The translations under genes were made by a program, and so were the position numbers. A model generated the notes under the pieces. That model did not search any database. It saw only the letters and a list, made by a program, of their open reading frames with translations, and was not told the origin of the DNA. A stretch of DNA of 33,011 bases, from positions 1 through 33,011 of the forward strand of contig JBDLRH010000028.1 of assembly GCA_039800165.1 (NCBI GenBank), given 5' to 3'. Source of the DNA: JBDLRH01 sp039800165 (GTDB lineage Bacteria > Pseudomonadota > Gammaproteobacteria > Burkholderiales > Burkholderiaceae_C). Within the stretch, counting starts at the first letter, position 1, and every line of letters starts with the position of its first letter. Positions 1 through 8,021 of this stretch are shown here, in pieces.

Positions 1-466
1 CCGGCGTGTCGGTGGGCGCGTAGCGACGGATCGCCTGGCCATCACGGCCCACCAGGAACTTGGTGAAGTTCCACTTGATGGCCTGGCTGCCCAGCAGGCC
101 GGGCGCCTGCTTCTTGAGCCACTGCCACAGCGGATGCGCGTTGGCACCGTTGACCTCGACCTTGGCCATCATCGGAAAGCTCACGCCGTAGTTCTTCTGG
201 CAGAACGCGCCGATCTCGCTGTTGCTGCCACTGTCCTGCGCGCCGAACTGGTTGCACGGAAAGCCGATCACCGTCAGCCCCTGCGCAGCGTACCGGTCGT
301 GTAGCTTCTGCAGGCCCGCGAACTGCGGCGTGAAGCCGCAGGCGCTGGCGGTGTTGACGATCAGCAGCACCCGGCCACGCTGGCTGGACAGGTGCGCGGG
401 CTGGCCATCGATCGATGTGGCGACGAAGTCAAAGGCCGATGCAGGTGCGTTTGCGGTTGTGTTCAT
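1..466 (-). CDS. glutathione peroxidase (3' end outside window)
   Basis: Thiol peroxidase of the glutathione peroxidase family, which reduces hydrogen peroxide or lipid hydroperoxides in the cytoplasm. About 155 residues are visible and the C-terminus lies beyond base 1. The peroxidatic cysteine is Cys43 in NTASACGFTPQF (usual motif NxASxCGFTPQ). The second signature FPCNQFG lies at about 69-75, and the catalytic Trp/Asn pair is in KWNFTKFLV at about 131-139. A second cysteine in the CNQFG motif suggests a thioredoxin-dependent type, as in most bacterial members. The ATG at 466 overlaps the TGA of the upstream EamA gene (ATGA), so the two are translationally coupled in an operon with DedA. 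No selenocysteine codon is present. Family assignment is firm; the physiological reductant is inferred. Confidence 0.93.
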   Translation of the reverse strand, partial: MNTTANAPASAFDFVATSIDGQPAHLSSQRGRVLLIVNTASACGFTPQFAGLQKLHDRYAAQGLTVIGFPCNQFGAQDSGSNSEIGAFCQKNYGVSFPMMAKVEVNGANAHPLWQWLKKQAPGLLGSQAIKWNFTKFLVGRDGQAIRRYAPTDTP

Positions 467-1350
467 GTGCCCGATACCCGCGATGGCCACGCTGCCCAAG
501 CGGCTGCAGCAAGAATCAGCGCCGCGCCAACAGCGATCTGCACACCGAACTGCGACGCGCCCAGCGCCACCGACGACACGCTGGCAAACACCACCTCGGA
601 GAGCATCACCAGTGCGGTGGTGTGTGCGCTCAGCCGCGCCGCACCGTACTGCAGCGCGAGGTTGCCGACCAGAAAGGCCAGCGCGAGCACCAGCGCAAAC
701 ATCAGCCAGCGGGCATCCGGCGCAGGCAAGGGCTGTACCGTGCCCTGCAGCAGCCCGGCAGCCCCCGCTGCCGCCGCCAGCGCCGCGCCGCCGCCGAACA
801 TCGCGGCCATGCGCGCGCCCGAGGGGGTTTCGCGGTACTTCAGCAGCAGCAGGTTGGTGAGCGCAAAGCTCAGCCCGCCCAGCAGCGCCAGCCAGTCGGC
901 CGCACCCGATGGCCACGGCCAGGCTGCGCCTTCGGGCTTGAGGATGATGACCACGCCTGCCAGCGACAGTGCCACCCGCAGCAGCGAGGCGCGGGTGGGC
1001 CGCTCGCCCAGCATCAGCCAGGCCAGCAGCGCCGACCATGCAGGCATCAAATAGAACAGCAGCACCACGCGCACCACGTCGCCGATGGTGACCGCCCAGT
1101 TGAAGCCGACGTTGGTGAGGCCCGAGGCCAGCGCCAGCCACAGCAGCCAGGGGTGCGCGATGAAGTCGCGCAGCGCGCCGCGCACGCAGGCCAGCACCAC
1201 CAGCGCTGCGGCCGCGTACACCAGCGTGGTCGCCCACAGCGGATGCACGCCGCGCGCCTGCAGTTCCTTGAAGGGCCACCACGAGACGCCCCACACGAAG
1301 GCATTGACCACCAGGCAGGCGACCGCTGCCGCGCGTGCGTCGAACCGCAT
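463..1350 (-). CDS. EamA/DMT-family transporter
   Basis: Inner-membrane protein of 295 residues from the drug/metabolite transporter superfamily, with two EamA repeats of about five helices each. The N-terminus (MRFDARAAAVACLVVNAFVW) runs straight into the first helix. The segment FNWAVTIGDVVRVVLLFYLMP near the end of repeat one, and the later GNLALQYGAARLSAHTTALVMLSEVVFA, are typical of the fold. The reading frame stays open for another 290 codons upstream across dedA, but homology begins at the ATG at 1350, 8 bp after the dedA stop. It is therefore the middle gene of a dedA-eamA-gpx operon, and its stop overlaps the peroxidase start. The substrate cannot be told from sequence; amino-acid or metabolite export is the usual guess for this family. 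Confidence 0.9.
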   Translation of the reverse strand: MRFDARAAAVACLVVNAFVWGVSWWPFKELQARGVHPLWATTLVYAAAALVVLACVRGALRDFIAHPWLLWLALASGLTNVGFNWAVTIGDVVRVVLLFYLMPAWSALLAWLMLGERPTRASLLRVALSLAGVVIILKPEGAAWPWPSGAADWLALLGGLSFALTNLLLLKYRETPSGARMAAMFGGGAALAAAAGAAGLLQGTVQPLPAPDARWLMFALVLALAFLVGNLALQYGAARLSAHTTALVMLSEVVFASVSSVALGASQFGVQIAVGAALILAAAAWAAWPSRVSGT

Positions 1351-1358
1351 GGACAGCG

Positions 1359-1979
1359 TCAGCCGCGCAGGGCCTTGGCGGCCTGGCGGCGGCGCCACCA
1401 GATCACGCCGATCACCACCGCGGCGATGCCCAGAAGCGCAAAGATGCCGTACTGGAAGCGGTGCAGGATCTTGAACATCCAGTCCCAGTTGCGTGCGCCG
1501 AAGTAGCCCAGGTACACCCAGATCGGCACGCTGATCAGCGCAGCGAAACCATCCATGAAGAACCAGGTGGCAAACGACACGCGGCGTGTCATGCCGGCGG
1601 TGAAGAACACGGGGGTGCGCAGGCCGGGCAGGAAGCGGGCCACGAACATCACCCACTTGCCGTACTTGTGAAAGGCGCCCTGCGCCTTCTCGAAGCGCTC
1701 GGGCGTGAGCACCTTGCGAAAGCCGGGCAGCATCTGCACCCGTTCGCCGTACACGCGGCCCAGCGTGAACATGATGCCGTCGCCCACCATCACGCCGGCC
1801 ATGCCGACGGCGAACATCACATGCGGGTCGGCGTAGCCCAGGCCTGCGATCACGCCGCCGGTCACCAGCGTCACATCCTCGGGCACGGGCACGCCGAAGC
1901 CGCAGATCAGCAGCATCACGAACACGGCCAGGTAGCCGTATTCGGTGAAGATGGGCATGAGGAACTGGAAGACTTCCAT
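1359..1979 (-). CDS. DedA-family membrane protein
   Basis: Polytopic inner-membrane protein of 206 residues, close to the usual DedA length. Family marks are CGFGVPVPEDVTLVTGG near residues 26-42, with the conserved acidic residue of the re-entrant loop, and FVARFLPGLRTPVFFTAGM near 112-130, with the essential arginines. The C-terminal helix ends in the basic tail WWRRRQAAKALRG. DedA proteins act in membrane homeostasis and probably as undecaprenyl-phosphate or phospholipid flippases; which lipid this one handles is not known. It is the first gene of the leftmost operon and divergent from alr, 143 bp away. A TATAAA hexamer on the minus strand (2021-2026) is the best -10 candidate seen there, without a convincing -35. 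Confidence 0.93.
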   Translation of the reverse strand: MEVFQFLMPIFTEYGYLAVFVMLLICGFGVPVPEDVTLVTGGVIAGLGYADPHVMFAVGMAGVMVGDGIMFTLGRVYGERVQMLPGFRKVLTPERFEKAQGAFHKYGKWVMFVARFLPGLRTPVFFTAGMTRRVSFATWFFMDGFAALISVPIWVYLGYFGARNWDWMFKILHRFQYGIFALLGIAAVVIGVIWWRRRQAAKALRG

Positions 1980-2122
1980 GGCGGCCGGCCCACGGTGGGG
2001 CGGCGGTGCAAAGGTGCGGCTTTATAGCACCCCGGCTGCAGCCCTCGGGCGTGCAGGGCGGCTCTGGCACACTCCCGCCGCAAGTGCACGCGGGCCGCTT
2101 CGCCCGGTGCGTTCGCAGCCCC

Positions 2123-3244
2123 ATGCCCCGTCCGATCCAGGCCACCATCCACACCGCCGCCCTGCGCCACAACCTGGCGCGCGCGCGTGCCGCCACGCCC
2201 GACGCGCGGGTGTGGGCGGTGGTCAAGGCCAACGCCTACGGCCACGGCATCGAGCGGGTGTACGAAGGCCTGCGCGGTGCCGACGGCTTTGCGCTGCTTG
2301 ATCTGGCCGAGGCCGAGCGGGTGCGCGCACTGGGCTGGCGCGGCCCCGTGTTGCTGCTCGAAGGTGTGTTCGAGCCGCGCGACCTGGAGCTGTGCTCGCG
2401 CCTGGGCCTGTGGCATGTGGTGCACTGCGACGAGCAGATCGACATGCTGGCTGCGCACAAGACGCAGACGCCGCATCGCGTGTTCCTCAAGATGAACAGC
2501 GGCATGAACCGGCTGGGCTTTATGCCGGGCCGCTATCGCGCGGCGTGGACGCGGCTGAACGCGCTGCCGCAGGTCGATGAAATTTCATTGATGACGCACT
2601 TCAGCGACGCCGACGGCCCGCGTGGCATTGCGCATCAGGTGCAGGTGTTTGCCGACACCACGCGCGACCTGCCCGGTGAGCGCAGCCTGTCCAACAGCGC
2701 GGCCACGCTGCGCCACGCGGCTTCAGCGGGCGTGCGGGCCGACTGGGTGCGCCCGGGCATCCTGCTGTACGGCAGTGCGCCCGACTTTCCTGAGCACGAT
2801 GCAGCGCACTGGGGCCTGCAGCCGGCGATGACGCTCGCAAGCCGCATCATCGGCGTGCAGCAGCTTCAGGCCGGCGACACCGTGGGCTACGGATCGAACT
2901 TCACCGCAACGCAGCCGATGCGCATCGGCGTGGTGGCCTGCGGCTATGCCGACGGCTACCCGCGGCATGCGTCCACGCTGTCGGCAGGCGCGCCGGTGCT
3001 GGTGGAAGGCATACGTACCCGCACGGTGGGCCGCGTCAGCATGGACATGATCACGGTGGACCTGGAGCCGGTGTTCGCCGCGGGCAAGGCGCCCGGCGTG
3101 GGCAGCGCGGTCACGCTGTGGGGTCAGGCTGCGAATGGGCAGGTGCTCGCGATCGACGAAGTGGCGCAGGCCGCCGGCACCATCGGCTACGAGCTGATGT
3201 GCGCGCTGGCGCAGCGGGTGCCGGCGCAGGTCGAAGAAGGCTGA
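2123..3244 (+). CDS. alr: alanine racemase
   Basis: PLP-dependent racemase that makes D-alanine for peptidoglycan. The 373-residue length is normal. The PLP lysine is Lys35 in VVKANAYGHG, the opposite-face catalytic tyrosine is Tyr256 in GDTVGYGSNF, and the C-terminal domain carries GRVSMDMITVDL. The open frame extends 39 codons upstream, but the family N-terminus (PIQATIHTAALRHNLARAR) fits the ATG at 2123; there is no strong Shine-Dalgarno sequence. In many Burkholderiales alr is followed directly by radA (recalled gene order); here a catabolic operon on the other strand lies between them. Only one alr/dadX copy is in the window, so biosynthetic and catabolic roles cannot be separated. Confidence 0.96.
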   Translation: MPRPIQATIHTAALRHNLARARAATPDARVWAVVKANAYGHGIERVYEGLRGADGFALLDLAEAERVRALGWRGPVLLLEGVFEPRDLELCSRLGLWHVVHCDEQIDMLAAHKTQTPHRVFLKMNSGMNRLGFMPGRYRAAWTRLNALPQVDEISLMTHFSDADGPRGIAHQVQVFADTTRDLPGERSLSNSAATLRHAASAGVRADWVRPGILLYGSAPDFPEHDAAHWGLQPAMTLASRIIGVQQLQAGDTVGYGSNFTATQPMRIGVVACGYADGYPRHASTLSAGAPVLVEGIRTRTVGRVSMDMITVDLEPVFAAGKAPGVGSAVTLWGQAANGQVLAIDEVAQAAGTIGYELMCALAQRVPAQVEEG

Positions 3245-3246
3245 GC

Positions 3247-3261
3247 CGCCAGGGCCTGGCG
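3247..3261. terminator. inverted repeat between convergent alr and eamA
   Basis: A 15-bp near-palindrome (7-bp arms CGCCAGG / CCTGGCG around one G) starts 2 bp after the alr stop, in the 31-bp gap between the convergent genes alr and the EamA gene. It could serve as a two-way terminator. The loop is very short and no T-run follows, so this is weak evidence. Confidence 0.25.
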
Positions 3262-3275
3262 ATACAGCGCAGGCC

Positions 3276-4208
3276 TCAGCGCTTGCGCAAGCCCAGCGCC
3301 ACCACCGCGCCCACCACCAGCAGCGCGCCGCCCACCTGCACCGGCGCGATCGACTGGCCGAGGATCATCCACGCCAGCACCAGCGCGAACACCGGCTCGA
3401 CGTTCATGATGGCCGAGTTGCCCACCACGCCCAGCTTGGGCAGCACGGTGAACATGATGGTGAAGGCGGTGCCATACAGAAAGGTGAGCGCCGCCAGCCC
3501 GCCCCAGCCCGCCGGCGCGGTAGGCAGGTGAAAGCCCCCCTGCAGCGAGATCGAGACCAGCGCCACCAGCGCTGCCAGCGTCATCGTGGTGGCAGTACGC
3601 ACCCGGCCGTCCAGATCACCCGCCTCGTGCTTCGTGAGCACCAGCGCCATGCCGAAGGTGGCGGCTGCGGCCATTGCAAAGGCCACGCCTGCACCGATGC
3701 GGCCCCACTGACCGGCGGCACCCAGGCCCGAGGCCGCGCCGAACACGTCGAGTGCGAGCGCCAGCCCGATCAGGATCACAGGCATCGCGATCAGCATCGG
3801 CCGCGAGGGCGGCTCGCGATACACCACAAAGGCCCACAGCGCGGTCCAGATCGGATAGGTATTGAAGGCCAGCAGGGCCAGTGCCACCGGCAGCCGCGCC
3901 ACCGATGAATACAGGCACAGGCTCTGGATGCCGATGAGCAGGCCGATGACCGGCAGATAGCGCTTGTGGCGCGCGCTGAACTGCGGCCGCACGCGGTAGG
4001 CCAGCAGCAGGCCAAAGACGACCAGCGCGGTGACGGTGCTGCGAAACACCACCGCGGTGGACACATCCACGCCGTGGTTGAAGGCGATGCGCGCGGCCAC
4101 ATGGTTGCCGCCCATCATCAGCGCGATCAGCAGCAGCGTGGCAAATGCGGTGGCGCTGAGCGCGCGGGCCGATGACGCCGACGCCGAAGTCGTTGGCGCG
4201 GCGCTCAA
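3276..4208 (-). CDS. EamA/DMT-family transporter, last gene of the hpa-linked operon
   Basis: Inner-membrane transporter of 310 residues with about ten predicted helices and two EamA repeats. After a Ser/Thr/Ala-rich N-terminus (about 17 residues) the first helix carries LLIALMMGGNHVAARIAFNHG, and the second repeat includes VGNSAIMNVEPVFALVLAWMILGQ, a hallmark of the family. It ends in a basic tail (LGLRKR). Its ATG overlaps the stop of the ketopantoate-reductase-like gene by 4 bp (ATGA), so it is the distal gene of the long minus-strand transcript that begins at hpaR. That position suggests it moves a substrate, intermediate or by-product of the neighbouring pathway, but the sequence does not show which. 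Confidence 0.88.
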   Translation of the reverse strand: MSAAPTTSASASSARALSATAFATLLLIALMMGGNHVAARIAFNHGVDVSTAVVFRSTVTALVVFGLLLAYRVRPQFSARHKRYLPVIGLLIGIQSLCLYSSVARLPVALALLAFNTYPIWTALWAFVVYREPPSRPMLIAMPVILIGLALALDVFGAASGLGAAGQWGRIGAGVAFAMAAAATFGMALVLTKHEAGDLDGRVRTATTMTLAALVALVSISLQGGFHLPTAPAGWGGLAALTFLYGTAFTIMFTVLPKLGVVGNSAIMNVEPVFALVLAWMILGQSIAPVQVGGALLVVGAVVALGLRKR

Positions 4209-5179
4209 TACAGTCCCCGCACCTGCGCATGCAGCCGCGCCAGGCCAAACAGCGCGTCAGTGAAGGGCGTGGGCACGCCCGTCAGCTGGCCGAGCTCCCA
4301 TACGGCGCCGACCAGTGCGTCGAGCTCCACCGCGCGGCCGGCCTCCACATCCTGCAGCATCGACGTCTTGAATGCGCCGAGCTTGCGCGTGATGGCGTGG
4401 CGGTCTTCGGGTTGCTGATCGATCGGGATGCCGATGCGCTCGCCGATGGCGCGTGCTTCCAGCATCACGCTGCTGGCAAAGCCGCGCACCAGGTCGTCGG
4501 CCAGCGCGCGGTCGGTGGTGGCGCCGGTGATCGCGCTCACCGGGTTCATGGTCATGTTGCCCCACAGCTTGAACCAGATGTCCTTCTGGATCTGCGGCGA
4601 CAGCGTCACGTCGATGCCGGCGGCGCGCAGCTGGCGGCCCAGCAGCTCCAGGCGCGGTGTCGGTGCGCCCCAGGGCTCGCCGATGATCAGCCCGTTGCCG
4701 AAGTGGTGCCGCGCATGGCCCGGCCCGGCAAGCGAGCAGCTGGCATGCACCACGCCGCCGATCACATGGCGTGTCGGGATGGCGCGGGTGATGGCGCCGT
4801 CGGGGTCGGTGGCCTCGAGCCGCGTGCCGGCCCAGCGCCCGCCAAAGCCCTCGAAGAACCACCACGGCACGCCGTTCATGGCGGTCAGCACCAGGGTGTC
4901 GGGCCCAAGCAGCGGCGCCATGCCCTCGGCCACGCCGCGCATGGCCGGCGCCTTGACCGCCACGATCACCAGATCCTGCACGCCCAGCTCTGCCGCGCGC
5001 TCGCTGGCCTGCGCCGGTGCGGAAAGCGTCTGCCCGCTGATGTCGAGCCGCAGGCCGTGCGCGCGGATGGCGTCGAGCGTGGCGCCGCGCGCCACCGCAC
5101 TCAATGCGCAGCCGCCCTGCGCGAGCTTCACGCCCAGCCAGCCGCCGATGGCGCCGGCACCATAGATGCAGACCTTCAT
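4205..5179 (-). CDS. ketopantoate reductase (PanE/ApbA) family protein
   Basis: NADPH-dependent 2-keto acid reductase of 324 residues. The Rossmann nucleotide loop is YGAGAIGGWLG at residues 6-16. The catalytic lysine and its motif are in FKLWGNMTMNPVSAI, with Lys204 and the Asn/Pro that follow, as in 2-dehydropantoate 2-reductases. An internal stretch PWWFFEGFGGRWAG near 105-118 is longer and more aromatic than in E. coli PanE; this type is common among paralogues attached to catabolic clusters. The gene sits 72 bp downstream of a class II aldolase-like gene and overlaps the EamA transporter gene by 4 bp. Because of this setting, reduction of another 2-oxo acid is as likely as a role in pantothenate synthesis, so no gene symbol is given. 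Confidence 0.88.
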   Translation of the reverse strand: MKVCIYGAGAIGGWLGVKLAQGGCALSAVARGATLDAIRAHGLRLDISGQTLSAPAQASERAAELGVQDLVIVAVKAPAMRGVAEGMAPLLGPDTLVLTAMNGVPWWFFEGFGGRWAGTRLEATDPDGAITRAIPTRHVIGGVVHASCSLAGPGHARHHFGNGLIIGEPWGAPTPRLELLGRQLRAAGIDVTLSPQIQKDIWFKLWGNMTMNPVSAITGATTDRALADDLVRGFASSVMLEARAIGERIGIPIDQQPEDRHAITRKLGAFKTSMLQDVEAGRAVELDALVGAVWELGQLTGVPTPFTDALFGLARLHAQVRGLY

Positions 5180-5251
5180 GTCATTCTTGCCCGATGAGCG
5201 CCGCTGCCGGTACTGCGCAGACCGCCCACCTCAAGCCGATTGGACACCGGT

Positions 5252-6061
5252 TCAGCGCCGGTAGCTGTCATCCAGGCGATCGACCTGCCGCACCAGCGCA
5301 TCGAACACGTCCTGCCCGGCGCCGAACTGGGCGTCGAACTGAAAGCTGTCGTGCGTGGTCTTGCGCGCCACCGCCTCGCTGACCGCAATGGCCGGGCCCA
5401 GCGCCGCCTGCGCCACCTGGATCTCGCAGGCGCGCTGCAGCGTCCACAGCCGCACGAAGGCCAGCGCAAGCGTGGACGCCCAGCTCAGCAGCCCGTGGTT
5501 GCGCAGGATCAGCAGCGGCTTGTTGCCCAGGTTGGCCAGCAGCCGCGGCGCTTCTTCGGCGTGCACGGTGATGCCCTCGAAGTCGTGGTAGGCCACCATG
5601 TCGTGCAGCTGTGCCGAATAAAAGTTGTTCTGCGCGAGGCCCCCTTGCGTGCAGGCCACCGCCAGGCCGGCGGTGGTGTGGGTGTGCATCACGCAGTGCG
5701 CGCCTTGCACATGCTGGTGGATCGCCGAATGCACGGTGAAGCCCGCCGGGTTCACCGGCCAGGGGCTGTCGTCGAGCTTGCGCCCTTCGGTGTCGATCTT
5801 CAGCAGGTTGCGCGCGGTCACCTCGCTGTAGTGCAGCCCGAAGGGGTTGATCAGGAAATGCCGCTCGCCCCCGGTCACGCTGTCGGGCAGCCGCAGCGTG
5901 ATGTGGTTGTAGATCATCTCGGTCCAGCCGAGCATCGCAAACACGCGGTAGCAGGCCGCAAGCTGCACCCGTGCGGCCCACTCGTCGGCATGCATGCCCG
6001 AAGGCACATCGGCGGGGCTGGCCAGGGCCGCAGCCCCGGCCGCAGGAAAAGAGGCGCCCAT
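5252..6061 (-). CDS. class II aldolase/adducin-family protein
   Basis: Zinc-dependent class II aldolase/adducin fold of 269 residues. The metal ligands are His126 and His128 in CVMHTHTTAGLAVA and a third histidine, His189, in LLILRNHGLLSW. The phosphate- or substrate-binding loop near 47-58 reads TEMIYNHITLRL. The start at 6061 is chosen because it lies 2 bp after the stop of the Bug receptor gene and opens just before the conserved domain; the open frame runs further upstream in the Bug gene. Members act as aldolases, decarboxylases or dehydratases on small hydroxy or oxo acids. This is not the HpaI aldolase, which is a different fold and lies at 7156-7980. The substrate is unknown. Confidence 0.88.
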   Translation of the reverse strand: MGASFPAAGAAALASPADVPSGMHADEWAARVQLAACYRVFAMLGWTEMIYNHITLRLPDSVTGGERHFLINPFGLHYSEVTARNLLKIDTEGRKLDDSPWPVNPAGFTVHSAIHQHVQGAHCVMHTHTTAGLAVACTQGGLAQNNFYSAQLHDMVAYHDFEGITVHAEEAPRLLANLGNKPLLILRNHGLLSWASTLALAFVRLWTLQRACEIQVAQAALGPAIAVSEAVARKTTHDSFQFDAQFGAGQDVFDALVRQVDRLDDSYRR

Positions 6062-6063
6062 GA

Positions 6064-7050
6064 TCAGCTGTCGGCGGTGAAGCCGATGGTCTTGACCAGC
6101 GGGCCCCACCGGTCGGTGTCGGCCTTCAGGCGCGCCGCAAGCTCGGCCGGCGTGGACGACCTGGCCTCCAGGCCCATGGTGGCCAGGCCGTTGACCGTCT
6201 CGGGCGCGGCCAGTGCGGCGCGCATGGCCGTATTCAGACGGTTGATGACGTCGGCAGGCGTCTTGGCCGGCACGTAGAAGCCAAACCACTCCTCGAACGC
6301 AAAGTCTTTCAGGCCCTGCTCCACCAGCGTGGGTGTGTTGGGGGCAAACGGGCTGCGCTTGGCGCCGGTGGCGGCCAGCAGGCGGCACTTGCCTGCGGCC
6401 ACATGCTGGGTGAATTCACCGATCGGGCCGCTCACCGCAGCGATCTGCCCGCCGATCATGTCGAGGATGGCCGGCTGCGTGCCGCGGAACGGCACATGCT
6501 TGAGGTCCACGTTCGCCTGCTTGCCCATCAGCACACCGATGAAGTGCGGCACCGAGCCCGCGGCCGGCGAGCCGAAGTTGGCCAGCGCCGGGTTGGCCTT
6601 GCACCAGGCCAGGAACTCGGGCACGTTGCGCACGCTGGCCGGCACCTGCGGGCCGACGGCAAAGCCGAAGTCGAAGGTGCAGCCCAGGGTGACCGGCAGC
6701 ACATCGGCCACCGGGTCGTAGGGCAGCTTCTTATAGATGTGCGGGTACACGCCCAGCATCGACATCGGCGTTTGCAGCACGGTGCTGCCGTCGGGCGGCG
6801 CGGCCTTCACCGTCTGCACCGCGATCTGCCCGCCCGCGCCGGTCTTGTTCTCGACCACCGCCACGCGCGCATAGCCCGGAGCCAGCCGCTCGGCCACACG
6901 GCGGCAGATGGTGTCGGAGGTGCCGCCTGGCGGGAAGCCGGTGATGATCTTGAGCGTATCCACCGTCTGCGCCCAGGCGCGGGTGCCGATGGCCGACAGC
7001 AGCGCGGCAGCGGCCGTCGATTGCAGCAGGTCACGTCGATGAAAGTTCAT
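6064..7050 (-). CDS. Bug/TctC-family periplasmic solute-binding receptor
   Basis: Periplasmic binding protein of 328 residues of the Bordetella-uptake-gene (TctC) family, which captures small carboxylates. The N-terminus MNFHRRDLLQSTAAAALLSA, followed by GTRAWAQ, is a cleavable signal with twin arginines at 5-6, so Tat or Sec export is possible. Mature-domain marks are IITGFPPGGTSD near residues 36-47, VVENKTGAGGQIA near 65-77, and VPFRGTQPAILDMIGGQI. A good ribosome site (GGAG, 8 bp before ATG) is present, which most genes here lack. No TctA or TctB membrane partners are in the window, so the receptor must share a distant transporter or act as a sensor. Its place after hpaI suggests an aromatic or dicarboxylic acid ligand (inference). 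Confidence 0.93.
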   Translation of the reverse strand: MNFHRRDLLQSTAAAALLSAIGTRAWAQTVDTLKIITGFPPGGTSDTICRRVAERLAPGYARVAVVENKTGAGGQIAVQTVKAAPPDGSTVLQTPMSMLGVYPHIYKKLPYDPVADVLPVTLGCTFDFGFAVGPQVPASVRNVPEFLAWCKANPALANFGSPAAGSVPHFIGVLMGKQANVDLKHVPFRGTQPAILDMIGGQIAAVSGPIGEFTQHVAAGKCRLLAATGAKRSPFAPNTPTLVEQGLKDFAFEEWFGFYVPAKTPADVINRLNTAMRAALAAPETVNGLATMGLEARSSTPAELAARLKADTDRWGPLVKTIGFTADS

Positions 7051-7155
7051 GGTGCGGTCTCCTCGGGTGGGTGGTTGGAGTCAGGGGGTGATGGTGGGCT
7101 GCCCGGGTGGCGGTGGCAAGCGGGCAAACACGCGGTAACGGGCGTAACGCACGGG

Positions 7156-7980
7156 TCAATACGGCTTGCCGCTGCGGTCTTGCACGACGGTGCCGCCCTT
7201 GTAGGCAGCGGCCAGTTGGCGTGCGCCGCGCGCCAGCAGCAGGTTGTCCAGGCCGACGGCCACGAAGGTGGCGCCGATATCCAGGTAATGCTTGCCCAGC
7301 TTCTCGTCGGTGACCAGGATGCCTGCGGCCTTGCCGCCTGCAACGATGCGACGGATGGTGTCGTCGATCCGCTTTTGCATCTCGGGGTGGCCCGGGTTGC
7401 CTACATGGCCGAAGGATGCCGACAGGTCCGACGGGCCGATGAACACGCCGTCCACGCCGTCGGTGGCGACGATCGCATCCAGGTTGTCGATGGCGGTGCG
7501 CGTTTCGACCTGCACCAGCATGCAGACCTGATCGTTCGCCTCTTTCGCATAGTTGGGGTAGCCGCCCCAGCGCGAGGCGCGCGCGCCGCCCATGCCGCGC
7601 ACGCCGCCGCCGCCGTCATCTTGCGGATAGCGCGCCGAGCGCACCACCGTGGCGGCCTGCTCGGGCGTGTCGATCATCGGTACCAGCAGCGTCTGCACGC
7701 CCAGGTCGAGGTACTGCTTGATCAGCATCTGCCCGACCTGCCCCAGTCCCATGGGCACGCGCGCAATCGCGTGGCTGCCCGGGTAGCCCGCAATGATCTG
7801 CAGCTGCTGCAGGATCGAGCGCAGATCGTTCGGCGAATGCTCGCCGTCGACCAGCAGCCAGTCAAAGCCGGCAGTCGCGCAGACCTCGGTGCTGTAGTGG
7901 CCGGCCAGGCCCAGCCACAGGCCGATCTGTGCGCGCTTCTCGGCCAGGGCTTTCTTGAAGGGATTGATGGGGGTCTGCAT
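7156..7980 (-). CDS. hpaI: 4-hydroxy-2-oxoheptanedioate aldolase
   Basis: Class II pyruvate aldolase that splits 4-hydroxy-2-oxoheptane-1,7-dioate into pyruvate and succinic semialdehyde, the last step of homoprotocatechuate cleavage. The 274-residue sequence follows E. coli HpaI throughout: QIGLWLGL near 18-25, the catalytic His48 in VDGEHSPND, Arg74 in IARVPMG, and the metal ligands Glu159 (VQVETRTA) and Asp185 (IGPSDLSAS). A glycine-rich insertion (DDGGGG, about 121-126) lengthens the loop before the conserved RASRW. The gene lies 41 bp after hpaH in the same transcript. Function is firm from both sequence and neighbours. Confidence 0.95.
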   Translation of the reverse strand: MQTPINPFKKALAEKRAQIGLWLGLAGHYSTEVCATAGFDWLLVDGEHSPNDLRSILQQLQIIAGYPGSHAIARVPMGLGQVGQMLIKQYLDLGVQTLLVPMIDTPEQAATVVRSARYPQDDGGGGVRGMGGARASRWGGYPNYAKEANDQVCMLVQVETRTAIDNLDAIVATDGVDGVFIGPSDLSASFGHVGNPGHPEMQKRIDDTIRRIVAGGKAAGILVTDEKLGKHYLDIGATFVAVGLDNLLLARGARQLAAAYKGGTVVQDRSGKPY

Positions 7981-8021
7981 GGTGTCTGGGGGTGTGGTTG
8001 AGTGAAAGATGGATCAGTGGC

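Noticed and set aside
6403..8001. 532-codon plus-strand open frame
   Set aside because: Antisense to the Bug receptor gene and hpaI, both with clear family motifs.
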